Source: an uncultured Clostridia bacterium
GTDB lineage: Bacteria > Bacillota > Clostridia > Lachnospirales > Lachnospiraceae
Length of the DNA: 64,000 nucleotides
Assembly (NCBI GenBank): GCA_947385955.1
Contig: CANDNA010000003.1
Span: 62,001-126,000 of the forward strand
Direction: 5' to 3'
The position numbers and the translations under genes were made by a program. The notes under the pieces were generated by a model, which worked only from the letters and a program-made list of their open reading frames with translations, was not told where the DNA came from and did not search any database. This document shows, piece after piece, positions 15,390 to 24,591 of this stretch (position 1 is the stretch's first letter; every line of letters starts with the position of its first letter).

Positions 15390-18255
15390 TAAAATAAAGG
15401 AACGGTTTCTGAATCTGATTACTTCCAGATTGTTTGTTCTGGTCATATGTTTCTGCTTTCTCTGTGGCATGCTTTTGCACCGGGTATTTACGCTGCAGAT
15501 TGTGCATGGAGCGGAATACATGGACAATTTCAAGCTGAAAATCAGAAAGGAACGTTATATTGCCAGTACAAGAGGCAATATTTATGACAGAAACGGGGAA
15601 TTGCTGGCCTATAATGAACTGGCTTACAATGTAACCATTGAGGACGTATTTGAATCCGGAAAAGACAAAAACAAAAATCTGAACGAAACCATCAGAAAGC
15701 TGATTGAAATCATCGAAAAGAACGGAGATAAAATCACCAATGACTTCAGCATTGTGCTGGACAAGGACAACCATTTTCAGTTTACCGTGGAAGGTACTGC
15801 CAAACTGCGGTTTCTGGCTGATGTGTACGGAAGAGATACGGTTGACAAGCTGATCTACAGCGAAAAGAGTGCCACGCCGGAGGAAGTGATCGAATATCTG
15901 GCCGGTACGAAGCGTTATGCGATTGGCGAGTATGCCGATCCGGATGACAAAAAGAGTTTTGTACCGGGACAGGGGTATACCAGGGAAGAGCTTCTTAAAA
16001 TTATCAACATACGCTATGCCATGAGCGCTAACAGTTATCAGAAGTATATGGCCACTACGGTTGCCTATGATGTAAATCAGAAAACCGTGGCTGTGGTGAT
16101 GGAAAACAGTGATGTACTGGAAGGTGTGTCCATCGCGGAGGACACGGTTCGAAAATATGTGGACAGCGTTTATTTTTCCCATATCCTGGGCTATACCGGT
16201 AAGATTTCTCAGGATGAGCTGGCGGAACTTTCCAAAGTGGACGATTCTTATACGGCAACGGATACCGTGGGCAAATCCGGTATTGAAAAAGTAAAAGAGA
16301 CTGACCTGCAGGGCAAAAAAGGCTCTGAAATCATGTATGTGGACAATCTGGGAAAAGTAATTGAAATTACGGAACGTACCGAACCGACGGCAGGCTGCGA
16401 TCTTTATCTGACCATAGACAAGGAGCTGCAGAAGGCGGTTTACAATATTCTGGAACAGAAGATTGCCGGTATTCTGATTTCCAAGCTGGACAATACCAAA
16501 AACAGTGCAGAGGCGGCTTCTTCTTCGGCGAATCTCCGGATTCCGATTTATGATGTATATTATGCGCTGATCAACAACAATATTATTAATATTTCACATT
16601 TTGAAAAAAAGACGGCACAGCCTGTGGAACAGGAGATTTATCAACTGTTTGAAAACCGGAAGGAGGCTGTTTTCAGCCAGCTTCGCAGTGAGCTTACGGA
16701 AAAACGGACCCCTTACCGGGATCTGCCTGAAGAATATCAGGTATATGAAAGCTATATTGTATCCATGCTGGCATCGGAAAGTAACGGGATTCTCAGGGAT
16801 GATCTGATTGATACCACGGATACCGTTTACCAGGCGTGGAGAAATGAGGAAAGTATTTCCCTGGCTGAATATCTGAACCATGCCATTGCAATGAACTGGA
16901 TCGATGTGACCAAGATAGGGCTGGACAGTAAGTATGCTTCTTCCGAGGAAATTTATGCGCAGTTGATTCAGACCATTTTTGAAGGTCTGGATAATAATAC
17001 GGAATTTGCCAAAAAGCTGTATCGTTATATGATAGACGAAGATATCCTGACCGGGAAACAGATCTGCAGTGTGTTGATGGAACAGGGTATCGTGGAAGTG
17101 AGCGAAGCCGAAGAACGGGACTTTCTGAGCGGTAAAGTTTCTGCCTATGGATTTATGCTGAGACTGATCGAACATCTGGATATTACGCCTGCACAGCTTG
17201 CCCTGGACCCCTGTTCCGGTTCCTGTGTGGTAACGGATGTAAACAGCGGAGAAGTCCTGGCGCTGGTAACATATCCTGGGTATGACACCAACAGACTGGC
17301 CAATACGATAGACTCTGACTATTACAACCAACTGCAGAATGATCTGTCCAGGCCTATGTGGAATTATGCCACACAGCAGAGAAGCGCACCTGGTTCCACT
17401 TTTAAGATGATATCGGCGATTGCCGGGCTGGAAGAAGGGGTAATCAATGAAAACGAACGCCTGGGCTGTTACGGGCCGTTTGACAAGATTACGCCGCCGC
17501 CCAGATGCTGGATTGTTTCCAGCGGCGGCAGTCACGGACAGTTGGATGTGACAGGCGCCATAGAGCATTCCTGCAACAGCTTTTTCTATGAAACCGGCTA
17601 TCGGCTGGGCAGTATCAATGGTTCTTATGACAGTGACCTGGGACTTGAAAAACTGGCTGAATATGCGGAATTGTTTGGGCTGAATGAACCTTCCGGTGTG
17701 GAAATCTCAGAATCGGAGCCGGAACTGTCTGACTTTGATGCAGTCCGGTCTGCCATCGGACAGGGTACCCATAACCTGACCACGGTGGGGCTTGCCCGTT
17801 ATGTGACTACGGTTGCCAACAGCGGGACATGCTATAAACTGAGCCTTCTGGACAAACTGACTGACAGCAACGGTGAGATCAAAGAGGATTTTACGCCGGA
17901 AGTAATCCGGCAGATTGACCTGCCATCCTTTGAATGGGATGTGGTGCATCAGGGGATGCGCCGGGTGATTGAAAGCAAAGCCTACTATGAAAACATGTCT
18001 GTTCATGTGGCAGGCAAAACAGGAACGGCACAGGAGAATCGGAATCGTGCCAATCATGCATTGTTTGTAGGCTATGCACCTTATGAGAATCCGGAAATTG
18101 CCATCGCAACCCGTGTGGCGTTCGGATACAATTCCGCTTATGCGGCTGAGATTTCAAGAGATGTATTCCGGTATTATTTTGATCCTGAAGAGGAAGAAAA
18201 GATCCTGACAGGAAGTGCGATCAGGCCGGAAGCCGTGGGAACAGGCGGAGACTAA
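15370..18255 (+). CDS. Penicillin-binding protein 2 (class B transpeptidase), enlarged
   Basis: Elongasome D,D-transpeptidase that works with RodA. 961 aa, much longer than the usual 600-720. One N-terminal TM (LFVLVICFCFLCGMLLHRVF), a dimerisation domain with RGNIYDRNGELLAYNE, and the transpeptidase motifs STFK near residue 675, SCN near 733 and KTGTAQE near 882. The extra length is mainly a linker of about 230 residues between the pedestal and the transpeptidase domain (about residues 370-610), rich in charged helices. The start is GTG 15370 or TTG 15382; AAAGGAG at 15364-15370 would better serve the TTG. Overlaps mreD by 20 bases. Confidence 0.92.
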   Translation: MQKNLFDKIKERFLNLITSRLFVLVICFCFLCGMLLHRVFTLQIVHGAEYMDNFKLKIRKERYIASTRGNIYDRNGELLAYNELAYNVTIEDVFESGKDKNKNLNETIRKLIEIIEKNGDKITNDFSIVLDKDNHFQFTVEGTAKLRFLADVYGRDTVDKLIYSEKSATPEEVIEYLAGTKRYAIGEYADPDDKKSFVPGQGYTREELLKIINIRYAMSANSYQKYMATTVAYDVNQKTVAVVMENSDVLEGVSIAEDTVRKYVDSVYFSHILGYTGKISQDELAELSKVDDSYTATDTVGKSGIEKVKETDLQGKKGSEIMYVDNLGKVIEITERTEPTAGCDLYLTIDKELQKAVYNILEQKIAGILISKLDNTKNSAEAASSSANLRIPIYDVYYALINNNIINISHFEKKTAQPVEQEIYQLFENRKEAVFSQLRSELTEKRTPYRDLPEEYQVYESYIVSMLASESNGILRDDLIDTTDTVYQAWRNEESISLAEYLNHAIAMNWIDVTKIGLDSKYASSEEIYAQLIQTIFEGLDNNTEFAKKLYRYMIDEDILTGKQICSVLMEQGIVEVSEAEERDFLSGKVSAYGFMLRLIEHLDITPAQLALDPCSGSCVVTDVNSGEVLALVTYPGYDTNRLANTIDSDYYNQLQNDLSRPMWNYATQQRSAPGSTFKMISAIAGLEEGVINENERLGCYGPFDKITPPPRCWIVSSGGSHGQLDVTGAIEHSCNSFFYETGYRLGSINGSYDSDLGLEKLAEYAELFGLNEPSGVEISESEPELSDFDAVRSAIGQGTHNLTTVGLARYVTTVANSGTCYKLSLLDKLTDSNGEIKEDFTPEVIRQIDLPSFEWDVVHQGMRRVIESKAYYENMSVHVAGKTGTAQENRNRANHALFVGYAPYENPEIAIATRVAFGYNSAYAAEISRDVFRYYFDPEEEEKILTGSAIRPEAVGTGGD

Positions 18256-18281
18256 GTATTATAATAAGAAAGAAGGATAAC

Positions 18282-18953
18282 ATGAACAGTCCGGTCATTA
18301 TCAAGAGCTTTCAGAACGGAATCGCGGTGATTTTAGATGAAACCCTTGCATTTCCACAGCTTTTAGAGGAAGTGGGACTGAAATTCCGGGAATCGGCCGC
18401 GTTTTTTAAGGATGCCAAAATGGCGGTGTCCTTTGAAGGAAGAAAGCTGGATGCGGAGGAGGAAACTCAGCTTGTAAGACAGATCACAGAAAACTGCAGT
18501 CTGCATATTGTCTGTCTGGTAGGAAAAGATGAGGAGAAAAATCAGACTTATCTGAAGGCCATTCATCAGGCATCCAGAAAGGATGAAAATGAGGGGCAGT
18601 TTTATAAGGGAAACCTGAAAAACGGCCAGGTCCTGGAGATAGAATCCAGTGTTGTAATTGTGGGGGATGTAAATCCGGGGGCCGTGATTGCGGCCAAAAA
18701 AGATATTATCATAATCGGCGGTCTGTATGGAGAGGCTTATGCCGGTGCAGACGGCGTTCCGGGACATTTTGTCGTAGCGCTGGAGATGTCTCCGGAAAAG
18801 CTCAAGATCGGTGATGTGAGATATGAACCAGTCAAAAAATCAGGGAGGTGGTCCATCCGTCCAAAAACACAGCCGAAAATTGCCTATGAAAAAGAAGGCA
18901 GGATTGTCGTGGATCCGGTTACAAAAGAATTACTAAATATGCTTCCCAACTGA
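18282..18953 (+). CDS. minC: Septum-site-determining protein MinC
   Basis: Inhibitor of FtsZ ring assembly, activated by MinD at the poles. 223 aa. An N-terminal MinC_N-like domain (VIIKSFQNGIAVILDE) is followed by the right-handed beta-helix C-domain with GNLKNGQVLEIESSVVIVGD, VNPGAVIAAKKDIIIIGGLY and GEAYAGADG. First of the minCDE set. Confidence 0.93.
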   Translation: MNSPVIIKSFQNGIAVILDETLAFPQLLEEVGLKFRESAAFFKDAKMAVSFEGRKLDAEEETQLVRQITENCSLHIVCLVGKDEEKNQTYLKAIHQASRKDENEGQFYKGNLKNGQVLEIESSVVIVGDVNPGAVIAAKKDIIIIGGLYGEAYAGADGVPGHFVVALEMSPEKLKIGDVRYEPVKKSGRWSIRPKTQPKIAYEKEGRIVVDPVTKELLNMLPN

Positions 18954-19034
18954 TCAGAACTGCGTAAGATCAGCAGGACGACAAAGCACGGACGTAAATT
19001 TAGGGGACAATGAAAGAAAAGGGAGGTACTCACT

Positions 19035-19826
19035 ATGTGTGAAGTGATTGTCGTTACGTCAGGGAAAGGCGGCGTAGGAAAGACCACTACGACTGCAAAT
19101 CTTGGAACAGGTCTTGCTGCGATGGGGAAAAAAGTGGCATTGATTGATACAGACATCGGTCTGCGCAATCTGGATGTCATTATGGGACTGGAAAACCGGA
19201 TTGTTTATAATCTGGTGGATGTGGTGGAAGGAAAATGCAGGATCAAACAGGCATTGATTAAGGATAAGAGATATCCCGGCCTGTATCTGATGCCTTCCGC
19301 ACAGACAAGAGACAAATCGGCGGTGAGTCCGCCGCAGATGATTAAAATGATAGAGGCGCTCCGGGAACAGTTTGATTATATCATTCTGGACTGTCCCGCG
19401 GGCATTGAGCAGGGATTTCAGAATGCCATTGCAGGCGCTGACAGGGCGCTTGTGATTACCACTCCAGAAGTATCTTCCATCAGGGATGCGGACCGTATTA
19501 TCGGGCTGCTTTCCGCAAATGAGATTGAGCGGGTGGATCTGGTTGTCAATAAGCTGAAAATTGATATGGTCCGTCGGGGGGATATGATGTCAGTCAGCGA
19601 TGTGGCGGATATTCTTGCCATTCCTCTTATTGGTATCGTACCGGATGATGAAAACGTGGTGATAGCTGCCAATCAGGGAGAGCCGCTGGTGGGAAATGCC
19701 ACTCTGGCAGGACGTGCCTACAAAAACATCGGTCTGCGGGTGCTGGGGGAAGAAGTTCCTTTTCTGAATTTTGAAAAAAGAATTTCCATATGGACACGTG
19801 TCAGCGGAATCTTTCACAGAAATTAG
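19035..19826 (+). CDS. minD: Septum-site-determining ATPase MinD
   Basis: Membrane-cycling deviant-Walker ATPase that recruits MinC and is displaced by MinE. 263 aa. It has the deviant Walker A SGKGGVGKTTTTANLG at residues 10-25, IDTDIGLRNLDVIMGLENR, DCPAGIEQGF, and a basic C-terminal amphipathic tail (FEKRISIWTRVSGIF) for membrane binding. GGGAGG lies about 10 bases before the ATG. minE follows after 12 bases. Confidence 0.97.
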   Translation: MCEVIVVTSGKGGVGKTTTTANLGTGLAAMGKKVALIDTDIGLRNLDVIMGLENRIVYNLVDVVEGKCRIKQALIKDKRYPGLYLMPSAQTRDKSAVSPPQMIKMIEALREQFDYIILDCPAGIEQGFQNAIAGADRALVITTPEVSSIRDADRIIGLLSANEIERVDLVVNKLKIDMVRRGDMMSVSDVADILAIPLIGIVPDDENVVIAANQGEPLVGNATLAGRAYKNIGLRVLGEEVPFLNFEKRISIWTRVSGIFHRN

Positions 19827-19838
19827 AGGAGGTAAAAA

Positions 19839-20117
19839 ATGGGCGTATTACATATGTTTCATAAAAAATCTTCCGGGAAACTGGCAAAGGACAGGCTGAA
19901 AATCCTTCTGATCACGGACAGAATCAACTGTTCGCCGGAAATGATGGACATGATTAAAACCGATATCGCAAAGGTGATATCGAAATATATGAAAATTGAT
20001 GCAAAGAGTATGGAAATCCAGATTACCAAGGAGGCTGTAAGAGGAAGAATCGTAAAGAATCCGATTCTGTATGCCAATATCCCGATTCTGGATTTGAAAC
20101 ATGAAACAAACGGATAA
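19839..20117 (+). CDS. minE: Cell division topological specificity factor MinE
   Basis: Stimulates MinD ATPase and restricts MinCD to poles. 92 aa. The anti-MinCD helix region is LAKDRLKILLITDRINCSPE, followed by the dimerisation domain VISKYMKIDAKSMEIQI. AGAGGAGG sits upstream of the ATG. The presence of MinE implies an oscillating rather than DivIVA-anchored Min system. Confidence 0.95.
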   Translation: MGVLHMFHKKSSGKLAKDRLKILLITDRINCSPEMMDMIKTDIAKVISKYMKIDAKSMEIQITKEAVRGRIVKNPILYANIPILDLKHETNG

Positions 20118-20131
20118 AATCGGAGCAGGTT

Positions 20132-21247
20132 ATGTTAAAGAAATATCGTATCAGGGATTATGATTTTAAATTGGTGATTATGCTGGTTGCTATTTCCATT
20201 ATCGGGATACTGGCAATCGGAAGCGCGGAAAAGTCCATTCAGGACAAGCAGATCATGGGGCTTGTTATGGGTGTGTTTCTGATGATAATCATTTCCCTGT
20301 TCGATTATACGGCTCTGCTCAATTTGTATTGGCTTTTTTATATTATGAATGTGGTGCTGCTGCTTTTGGTGGAACTTATGGGGTCCAAAGCAGGCGGTGC
20401 ACAGCGATGGTTTTCTATCTTGGGGATTCGGTTCCAACCATCCGAACTTGCAAAAATCCTGTTGATTTTGTTTTATGCACAGTATATTATGAAACAGAAG
20501 GAGAAATTGAATTCGTTTCGCACGCTGACGCAGATCGTGGCATTGTTTCTGCCGCCTTTGTTTTTAATTTATCACCAGCCTGATCTCTCTACCAGTATTA
20601 TGATCATGGTGATATTCTGTGTCATACTGTTTATCGGCGGGCTGGATTATCGGATTATTGCAGGTGTACTGGCGGTTGTGATACCGCTGGTTGTGATTTT
20701 TCTGATGATTGTATTGCAGCCGGATCAGAAGCTGATCAAAGACTATCAGCAGACGCGTATTCTTGCCTGGCTGCATCCTTCCGAATATGTAAATACGGAA
20801 GGATATCAGCAGGCCAATTCCATTACGGCAATCGGTTCCGGCCAGTTATGGGGTAAGGGGCTGAACAACAATATCATCGGATCCGTAAAAAACGGAAATT
20901 TTATTTCTGAGCCGCAGACAGATTTTATATTTGCCATTATCGGAGAGGAGCTGGGATTTGCAGGCTCCTGTACGGTCATTCTTCTTCTGTTTCTGATTGC
21001 GCTGGAATGTGTTATGATTGCGAGAAAAGCCAAGGATACGGCAGGGATGATTATTTGCAGCGGTATGGCCGGTCTGGTCGGTTTCCAGAGTTATATGAAT
21101 ATCGCTGTTGCTACAGGGCTGATGCCAAATACGGGAATACCGCTTCCGTTTGTCAGTGCAGGATTGACTTCTCTGGTCAGTCTGTTTATCGGTATGGGGT
21201 TTGTTCTAAACGTTCGATTGCAGGGAAAAAATACTAGTATAAAGTGA
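20132..21247 (+). CDS. rodA: SEDS glycosyltransferase RodA
   Basis: Peptidoglycan glycosyltransferase of the elongasome, partner of the PBP2 encoded at 15370. 371 aa, about ten TM segments. SEDS signatures are present: GGAQRWFSILGIRFQPSELAK near residue 90, SITAIGSGQLWGKGLNN, PEPQTDFIFA-like SEPQTDFIFAIIGEELG near 255, and GIPLPFVSAGLTSL near 335. It is downstream of minE in the shape/division operon. Confidence 0.94.
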   Translation: MLKKYRIRDYDFKLVIMLVAISIIGILAIGSAEKSIQDKQIMGLVMGVFLMIIISLFDYTALLNLYWLFYIMNVVLLLLVELMGSKAGGAQRWFSILGIRFQPSELAKILLILFYAQYIMKQKEKLNSFRTLTQIVALFLPPLFLIYHQPDLSTSIMIMVIFCVILFIGGLDYRIIAGVLAVVIPLVVIFLMIVLQPDQKLIKDYQQTRILAWLHPSEYVNTEGYQQANSITAIGSGQLWGKGLNNNIIGSVKNGNFISEPQTDFIFAIIGEELGFAGSCTVILLLFLIALECVMIARKAKDTAGMIICSGMAGLVGFQSYMNIAVATGLMPNTGIPLPFVSAGLTSLVSLFIGMGFVLNVRLQGKNTSIK

Positions 21248-21257
21248 GGGACTTACA

Positions 21258-21653
21258 ATGAAAATAGCACTGATTGCACATGATGCGAAAAAGAAACTCA
21301 TGCAGAATTTCTGTATTGCTTACAGAGGGATACTTTCTAAAAACGATCTTTTTGCTACAGGGACGACAGGGAGGCTTGTGGAGGAAGTGACGAACTTAAA
21401 TGTCCATAAGCATCTGGCAGGACACTTGGGCGGTGCGCAGCAGCTGGGAGCGCAGATTGAAAATAACGAAATTGATCTGGTTATTTTTCTGCGGGATCCG
21501 CTTACACCCAAGTCTCACGAACCGAATATCGGAGATATCTACAGATTATGCGATATGCATAATATTCCGATCGCAACCAATCTGGCATCCGCAGAACTTT
21601 TGCTGAAATCGCTGGACAGAGGGGATATGGAATGGCGTGATATGTACAAGTAA
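21258..21653 (+). CDS. mgsA: Methylglyoxal synthase
   Basis: Converts dihydroxyacetone phosphate to methylglyoxal, a bypass that relieves sugar-phosphate stress. 131 aa. Motifs are AHDAKKKLM, ATGTTGRLVEE, SGPLGG-equivalent HLGGAQQLGA, and FLRDPLTPKSHEPN with the catalytic Asp. It ends the shape operon, overlapping the next gene by 17 bases; its presence after rodA is a common Clostridia arrangement without a known functional link. Confidence 0.95.
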   Translation: MKIALIAHDAKKKLMQNFCIAYRGILSKNDLFATGTTGRLVEEVTNLNVHKHLAGHLGGAQQLGAQIENNEIDLVIFLRDPLTPKSHEPNIGDIYRLCDMHNIPIATNLASAELLLKSLDRGDMEWRDMYK

Positions 21654-22632
21654 GAGAAAGAGGGGCCTGTCTGCAGCGGCACTGCTGATGCTGATATGCC
21701 TTTTGACAGGATGTGGAACAAAAGAATATGCGTTTACATATGATCCCAACAGCACGGTCAGCAGCTTCCAGATGACAGAAGGCATTATGACAGAACAGGC
21801 AGAGCTGTTTGCGGAGGATTTATGTGTAACAGCTTCCGATGTGACAGAGGGGGTTTCTGTTTCATTGGAAGAGGAAGGTAGCGGCGGTCTTTTTGATCTG
21901 AATCAGAATAAGGTGATTTATGCCAAGGACATCCATGAAAAACGGTATCCGGCCAGTCTGACTAAGGTTTTGACGGCACTTGTGGCATTAAAACACGGAA
22001 ACCCTGAGGATATTATTACTGTCAGCAATGCCAGTGCAGGAATTACCGAGAGTGGTGCACAGCTCTGTGGGCTGAAAGCGGGAGACTGCCTGACACTGGA
22101 ACAGGCTCTTCATGCACTTTTGATTTATTCTGCCAATGATGCAGGGCTTGCCATCGCGGAACACATCGGCGGCAGTGAGGAAGGATTTGCGGAAATGATG
22201 AATCAGGAAGCCCGGGCATTGGGGGCAACCGGCAGTCATTTTGTCAATCCTCATGGATTGCATGATGAAAACCATTATGTGACGGCCTATGATATGTATC
22301 TGATTTTTAACGAAGCAATGAAGTATGAACTGTTTACGGAAATCATCAATAAGGATTCCTATACAACCACTTATATGGACAGAAACGGTGAGACAAAGAC
22401 CTTTGATTTCAAAACCACCAACCAATATCTGCAGGGAGCCTGTGAAGCACCTGAGAATATTACGGTAATCGGCGGCAAAACAGGGACTACCAGCGCTGCG
22501 AAGAGCTGTCTGATCCTGCTGACGAGGGACAGTTCCGGCAATCCTTATATTTCCGTGATTCTTCATGCCAGCGAACGTTCGGTATTATATGAAGAAATGA
22601 CAGGACTGCTGTCAGAAATCAATGCGCATTAA
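21637..22632 (+). CDS. D-alanyl-D-alanine carboxypeptidase, predicted lipoprotein
   Basis: S11-type penicillin-binding protein that trims peptidoglycan stem peptides. 331 aa. The N-terminus is a lipoprotein signal: basic KRKR, hydrophobic core and lipobox LLTGC, with the Cys near residue 26. Catalytic motifs are SLTK near residue 107, SAND near 164 and KTGTTSAA near 280. It lacks the long C-terminal beta domain and amphipathic anchor of DacA/DacF, so lipid attachment may replace that anchor. The GTG start at 21637 overlaps mgsA. Confidence 0.9.
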   Translation: MICTSKRKRGLSAAALLMLICLLTGCGTKEYAFTYDPNSTVSSFQMTEGIMTEQAELFAEDLCVTASDVTEGVSVSLEEEGSGGLFDLNQNKVIYAKDIHEKRYPASLTKVLTALVALKHGNPEDIITVSNASAGITESGAQLCGLKAGDCLTLEQALHALLIYSANDAGLAIAEHIGGSEEGFAEMMNQEARALGATGSHFVNPHGLHDENHYVTAYDMYLIFNEAMKYELFTEIINKDSYTTTYMDRNGETKTFDFKTTNQYLQGACEAPENITVIGGKTGTTSAAKSCLILLTRDSSGNPYISVILHASERSVLYEEMTGLLSEINAH

Positions 22633-22635
22633 GGG

Positions 22636-22664
22636 TTGTTTTTTATTTCTTAATAATTTATAAT
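22636..22664 (+). promoter_or_regulatory. Predicted sigma-A promoter
   Basis: TTGTTT at 22636-22641 and TATAAT at 22659-22664 are separated by 17 bases, upstream of the P-loop gene at 22698 and after the stop of the carboxypeptidase gene. The -10 is perfect, the -35 is weak. Confidence 0.55.
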
Positions 22665-22697
22665 GAATATAACAAGTTTACTTTAGGAGGGATTGCG

Positions 22698-23117
22698 ATG
22701 GTTCAATTAATCGTTGGCAAAAAAGGGAAAGGCAAGACAAAACATTTATTAGATAAAGTGAATAGCGCAGTGAAAACTGCATCCGGAAATATCGTATATC
22801 TGGATAAGAACTCCAAAAATATGTATGAGCTGAATAACAAAATCCGTCTGATCAATGTTTCGGATTATCTGATCAATGACTGTGATGAATTTATCGGTTT
22901 TATCTGCGGTATTATATCTCAGGATCATGATCTGGAGCAGATGTATCTGGACAGCTTCCTTGTTAACGCCCACCTGGAAGGGCAGGATATTGAGCCGGCG
23001 ATTCAAAAGCTGGAAAAAATCAGTGATTTGTTCCATGTGGATTTTGTCATCAACATATCCCTGGATGAACCGGAGCTTCCTGAAAGTCTGAAGGATAAGG
23101 TTATCGTATCTCTTTAA
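22698..23117 (+). CDS. P-loop protein of unknown function
   Basis: 139 aa. A Walker A-like GKKGKGKT is at residues 7-14, directly at the N-terminus, so it probably binds a nucleotide. No clear Walker B or further domain; the C-terminus ends in VDFVINISLDEPELPE. Such proteins are sometimes annotated as PilT-like, but I see no secretion ATPase features. It is monocistronic by layout: its own promoter upstream and a terminator at 23130-23159 downstream. TTTAGGAGGGATTGCG precedes the ATG. Confidence 0.65.
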   Translation: MVQLIVGKKGKGKTKHLLDKVNSAVKTASGNIVYLDKNSKNMYELNNKIRLINVSDYLINDCDEFIGFICGIISQDHDLEQMYLDSFLVNAHLEGQDIEPAIQKLEKISDLFHVDFVINISLDEPELPESLKDKVIVSL

Positions 23118-23129
23118 ATAGATGGAACA

Positions 23130-23159
23130 AAAAGCCTCTGCCATAAGGCAGGGGCTTTT
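23130..23159 (+). terminator. Intrinsic terminator
   Basis: A 13-base stem (AAAAGCCTCTGCC at 23130-23142 with GGCAGGGGCTTTT at 23147-23159, one G-U pair) closed by an ATAA loop and ending in a T run. It lies 12 bases after the P-loop gene's stop. Confidence 0.85.
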
Positions 23160-23177
23160 CCGTAGTAAAGGTGGGAC

Positions 23178-24572
23178 ATGGCAAATAATCGTTCAGGGAA
23201 AATCAGACAATATCGGAAACCGCTGAATATCAATCTGGGCATGATTATTTTTGGATGTATTTCTGTCTATATTGCTATTTGCGTGGTAATGTACTTTACT
23301 TCCAGCCATATCATTGGCTATGAAGTGAAAACGGGTTCCCTTTCCGTAAATAATGTATACAAAGGAATTGCTATCCGGCAGGAAGAGATTGTCAGCAGTA
23401 CCGGCAGCGGTTACATCAATTATTACGCCAGGGAAGGCGGCCGGGTGGCTGTGGGAGATCTGGTCTATACAGTGGATGAAACCGGAAAAATTTCCGAGAT
23501 GGTGGGGAATGGTGACCCGGATGAAAATTCTCTTTCCAGTGAGGATCTGAATGAACTGAAATCGGAAATCCTTGGCTTTACCAGTACCTTTTCACCGAAT
23601 CATTTCAGTGAAGTATATGATTTTAAATACAATGTACAGGGAACGGTCATGAAACTGGCCAATTACAGGATCCTGGAAAATATCGATGCGTTAAATGCTT
23701 CTACAGATGCAGGGCTGGTGGATTTCTGCCGGGCAGCAAAGACAGGCATTGTGATTTATTCCACAGACGGATATGAAGAACTGACAGCGGATCAGGTAAA
23801 AGAATCCGATTTTGATACAACTGACTATGAAAAAAAACCGCTGATCAGCAATGAACTGGTGAATCGGGGGGATCCGGCCTACAAGATTTCCCTGAGTGAG
23901 AACTGGTCCATTGTGATTCCCGTGACCCCGGAGCGGGCTGCGGAGCTGGTGGAGGCAGAATATGTAAAGGTCAAATTTTTGAAAAATCAGGACAGTTCCT
24001 GGGGAGAAGTGGCCATTCACGAAAATGAGGACGGTACCTATGCAGAGCTGAAGTTCAATAATTCTATGATTACATTTTGTACCGACCGGTATATTGATAT
24101 TGAACTGATGACAGAGGACGAAACAGGGCTGAAGATTCCCAATTCCGCCATTGTGGAAAGGGAATTTTTCTTGGTTCCTGTGGAATATGTGACCAAGGGA
24201 GGAAACAGCGGAGCGGACGGTGTCCTGCGTGAAATTTATACAGAGGACGGGGAAGCCAGTACGGAGTTTATTGAAACAACGATTTACGATGAGGAAGAAG
24301 GGGAATATTACCTGGATGATTCTGCACTGCGGATCGGTGACTATCTGATCAAGCCGGATTCTATGGAAAAATATCCCATCAGTAAACGGGGAAAGCTGAC
24401 CGGTGTATATAATATCAACAAAGGATATGCGGATTTCAAAAAGATTCAGATTCTGAATGATAACGAGGAATATTCCATTGTAAAATCAGGTACGACATAT
24501 GGTCTCAGTGTATATGACTATATCGCACTGGATGCATCCAGCGTAGAAGAGCATGACCTGATCAATGAATAA
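23178..24572 (+). CDS. HlyD-like membrane-anchored protein
   Basis: 464 aa with one N-terminal TM (LGMIIFGCISVYIAICVVMYF) and a large extracytoplasmic part. Segments such as VYKGIAIRQEEIVSSTGSGY and YYAREGGRVAVGDLVYTVDE look like the lipoyl/barrel-sandwich domain of HlyD-type periplasmic adaptors. No ABC transporter or outer-membrane-type partner is beside it; instead it precedes yggS and sepF and overlaps yggS's region, so a role at the cell envelope or division site is a reasonable inference only. AAGGTGGG precedes the ATG. Confidence 0.7.
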   Translation: MANNRSGKIRQYRKPLNINLGMIIFGCISVYIAICVVMYFTSSHIIGYEVKTGSLSVNNVYKGIAIRQEEIVSSTGSGYINYYAREGGRVAVGDLVYTVDETGKISEMVGNGDPDENSLSSEDLNELKSEILGFTSTFSPNHFSEVYDFKYNVQGTVMKLANYRILENIDALNASTDAGLVDFCRAAKTGIVIYSTDGYEELTADQVKESDFDTTDYEKKPLISNELVNRGDPAYKISLSENWSIVIPVTPERAAELVEAEYVKVKFLKNQDSSWGEVAIHENEDGTYAELKFNNSMITFCTDRYIDIELMTEDETGLKIPNSAIVEREFFLVPVEYVTKGGNSGADGVLREIYTEDGEASTEFIETTIYDEEEGEYYLDDSALRIGDYLIKPDSMEKYPISKRGKLTGVYNINKGYADFKKIQILNDNEEYSIVKSGTTYGLSVYDYIALDASSVEEHDLINE

Positions 24573-24591
24573 CAGACAGGAGCGGAAGTGG

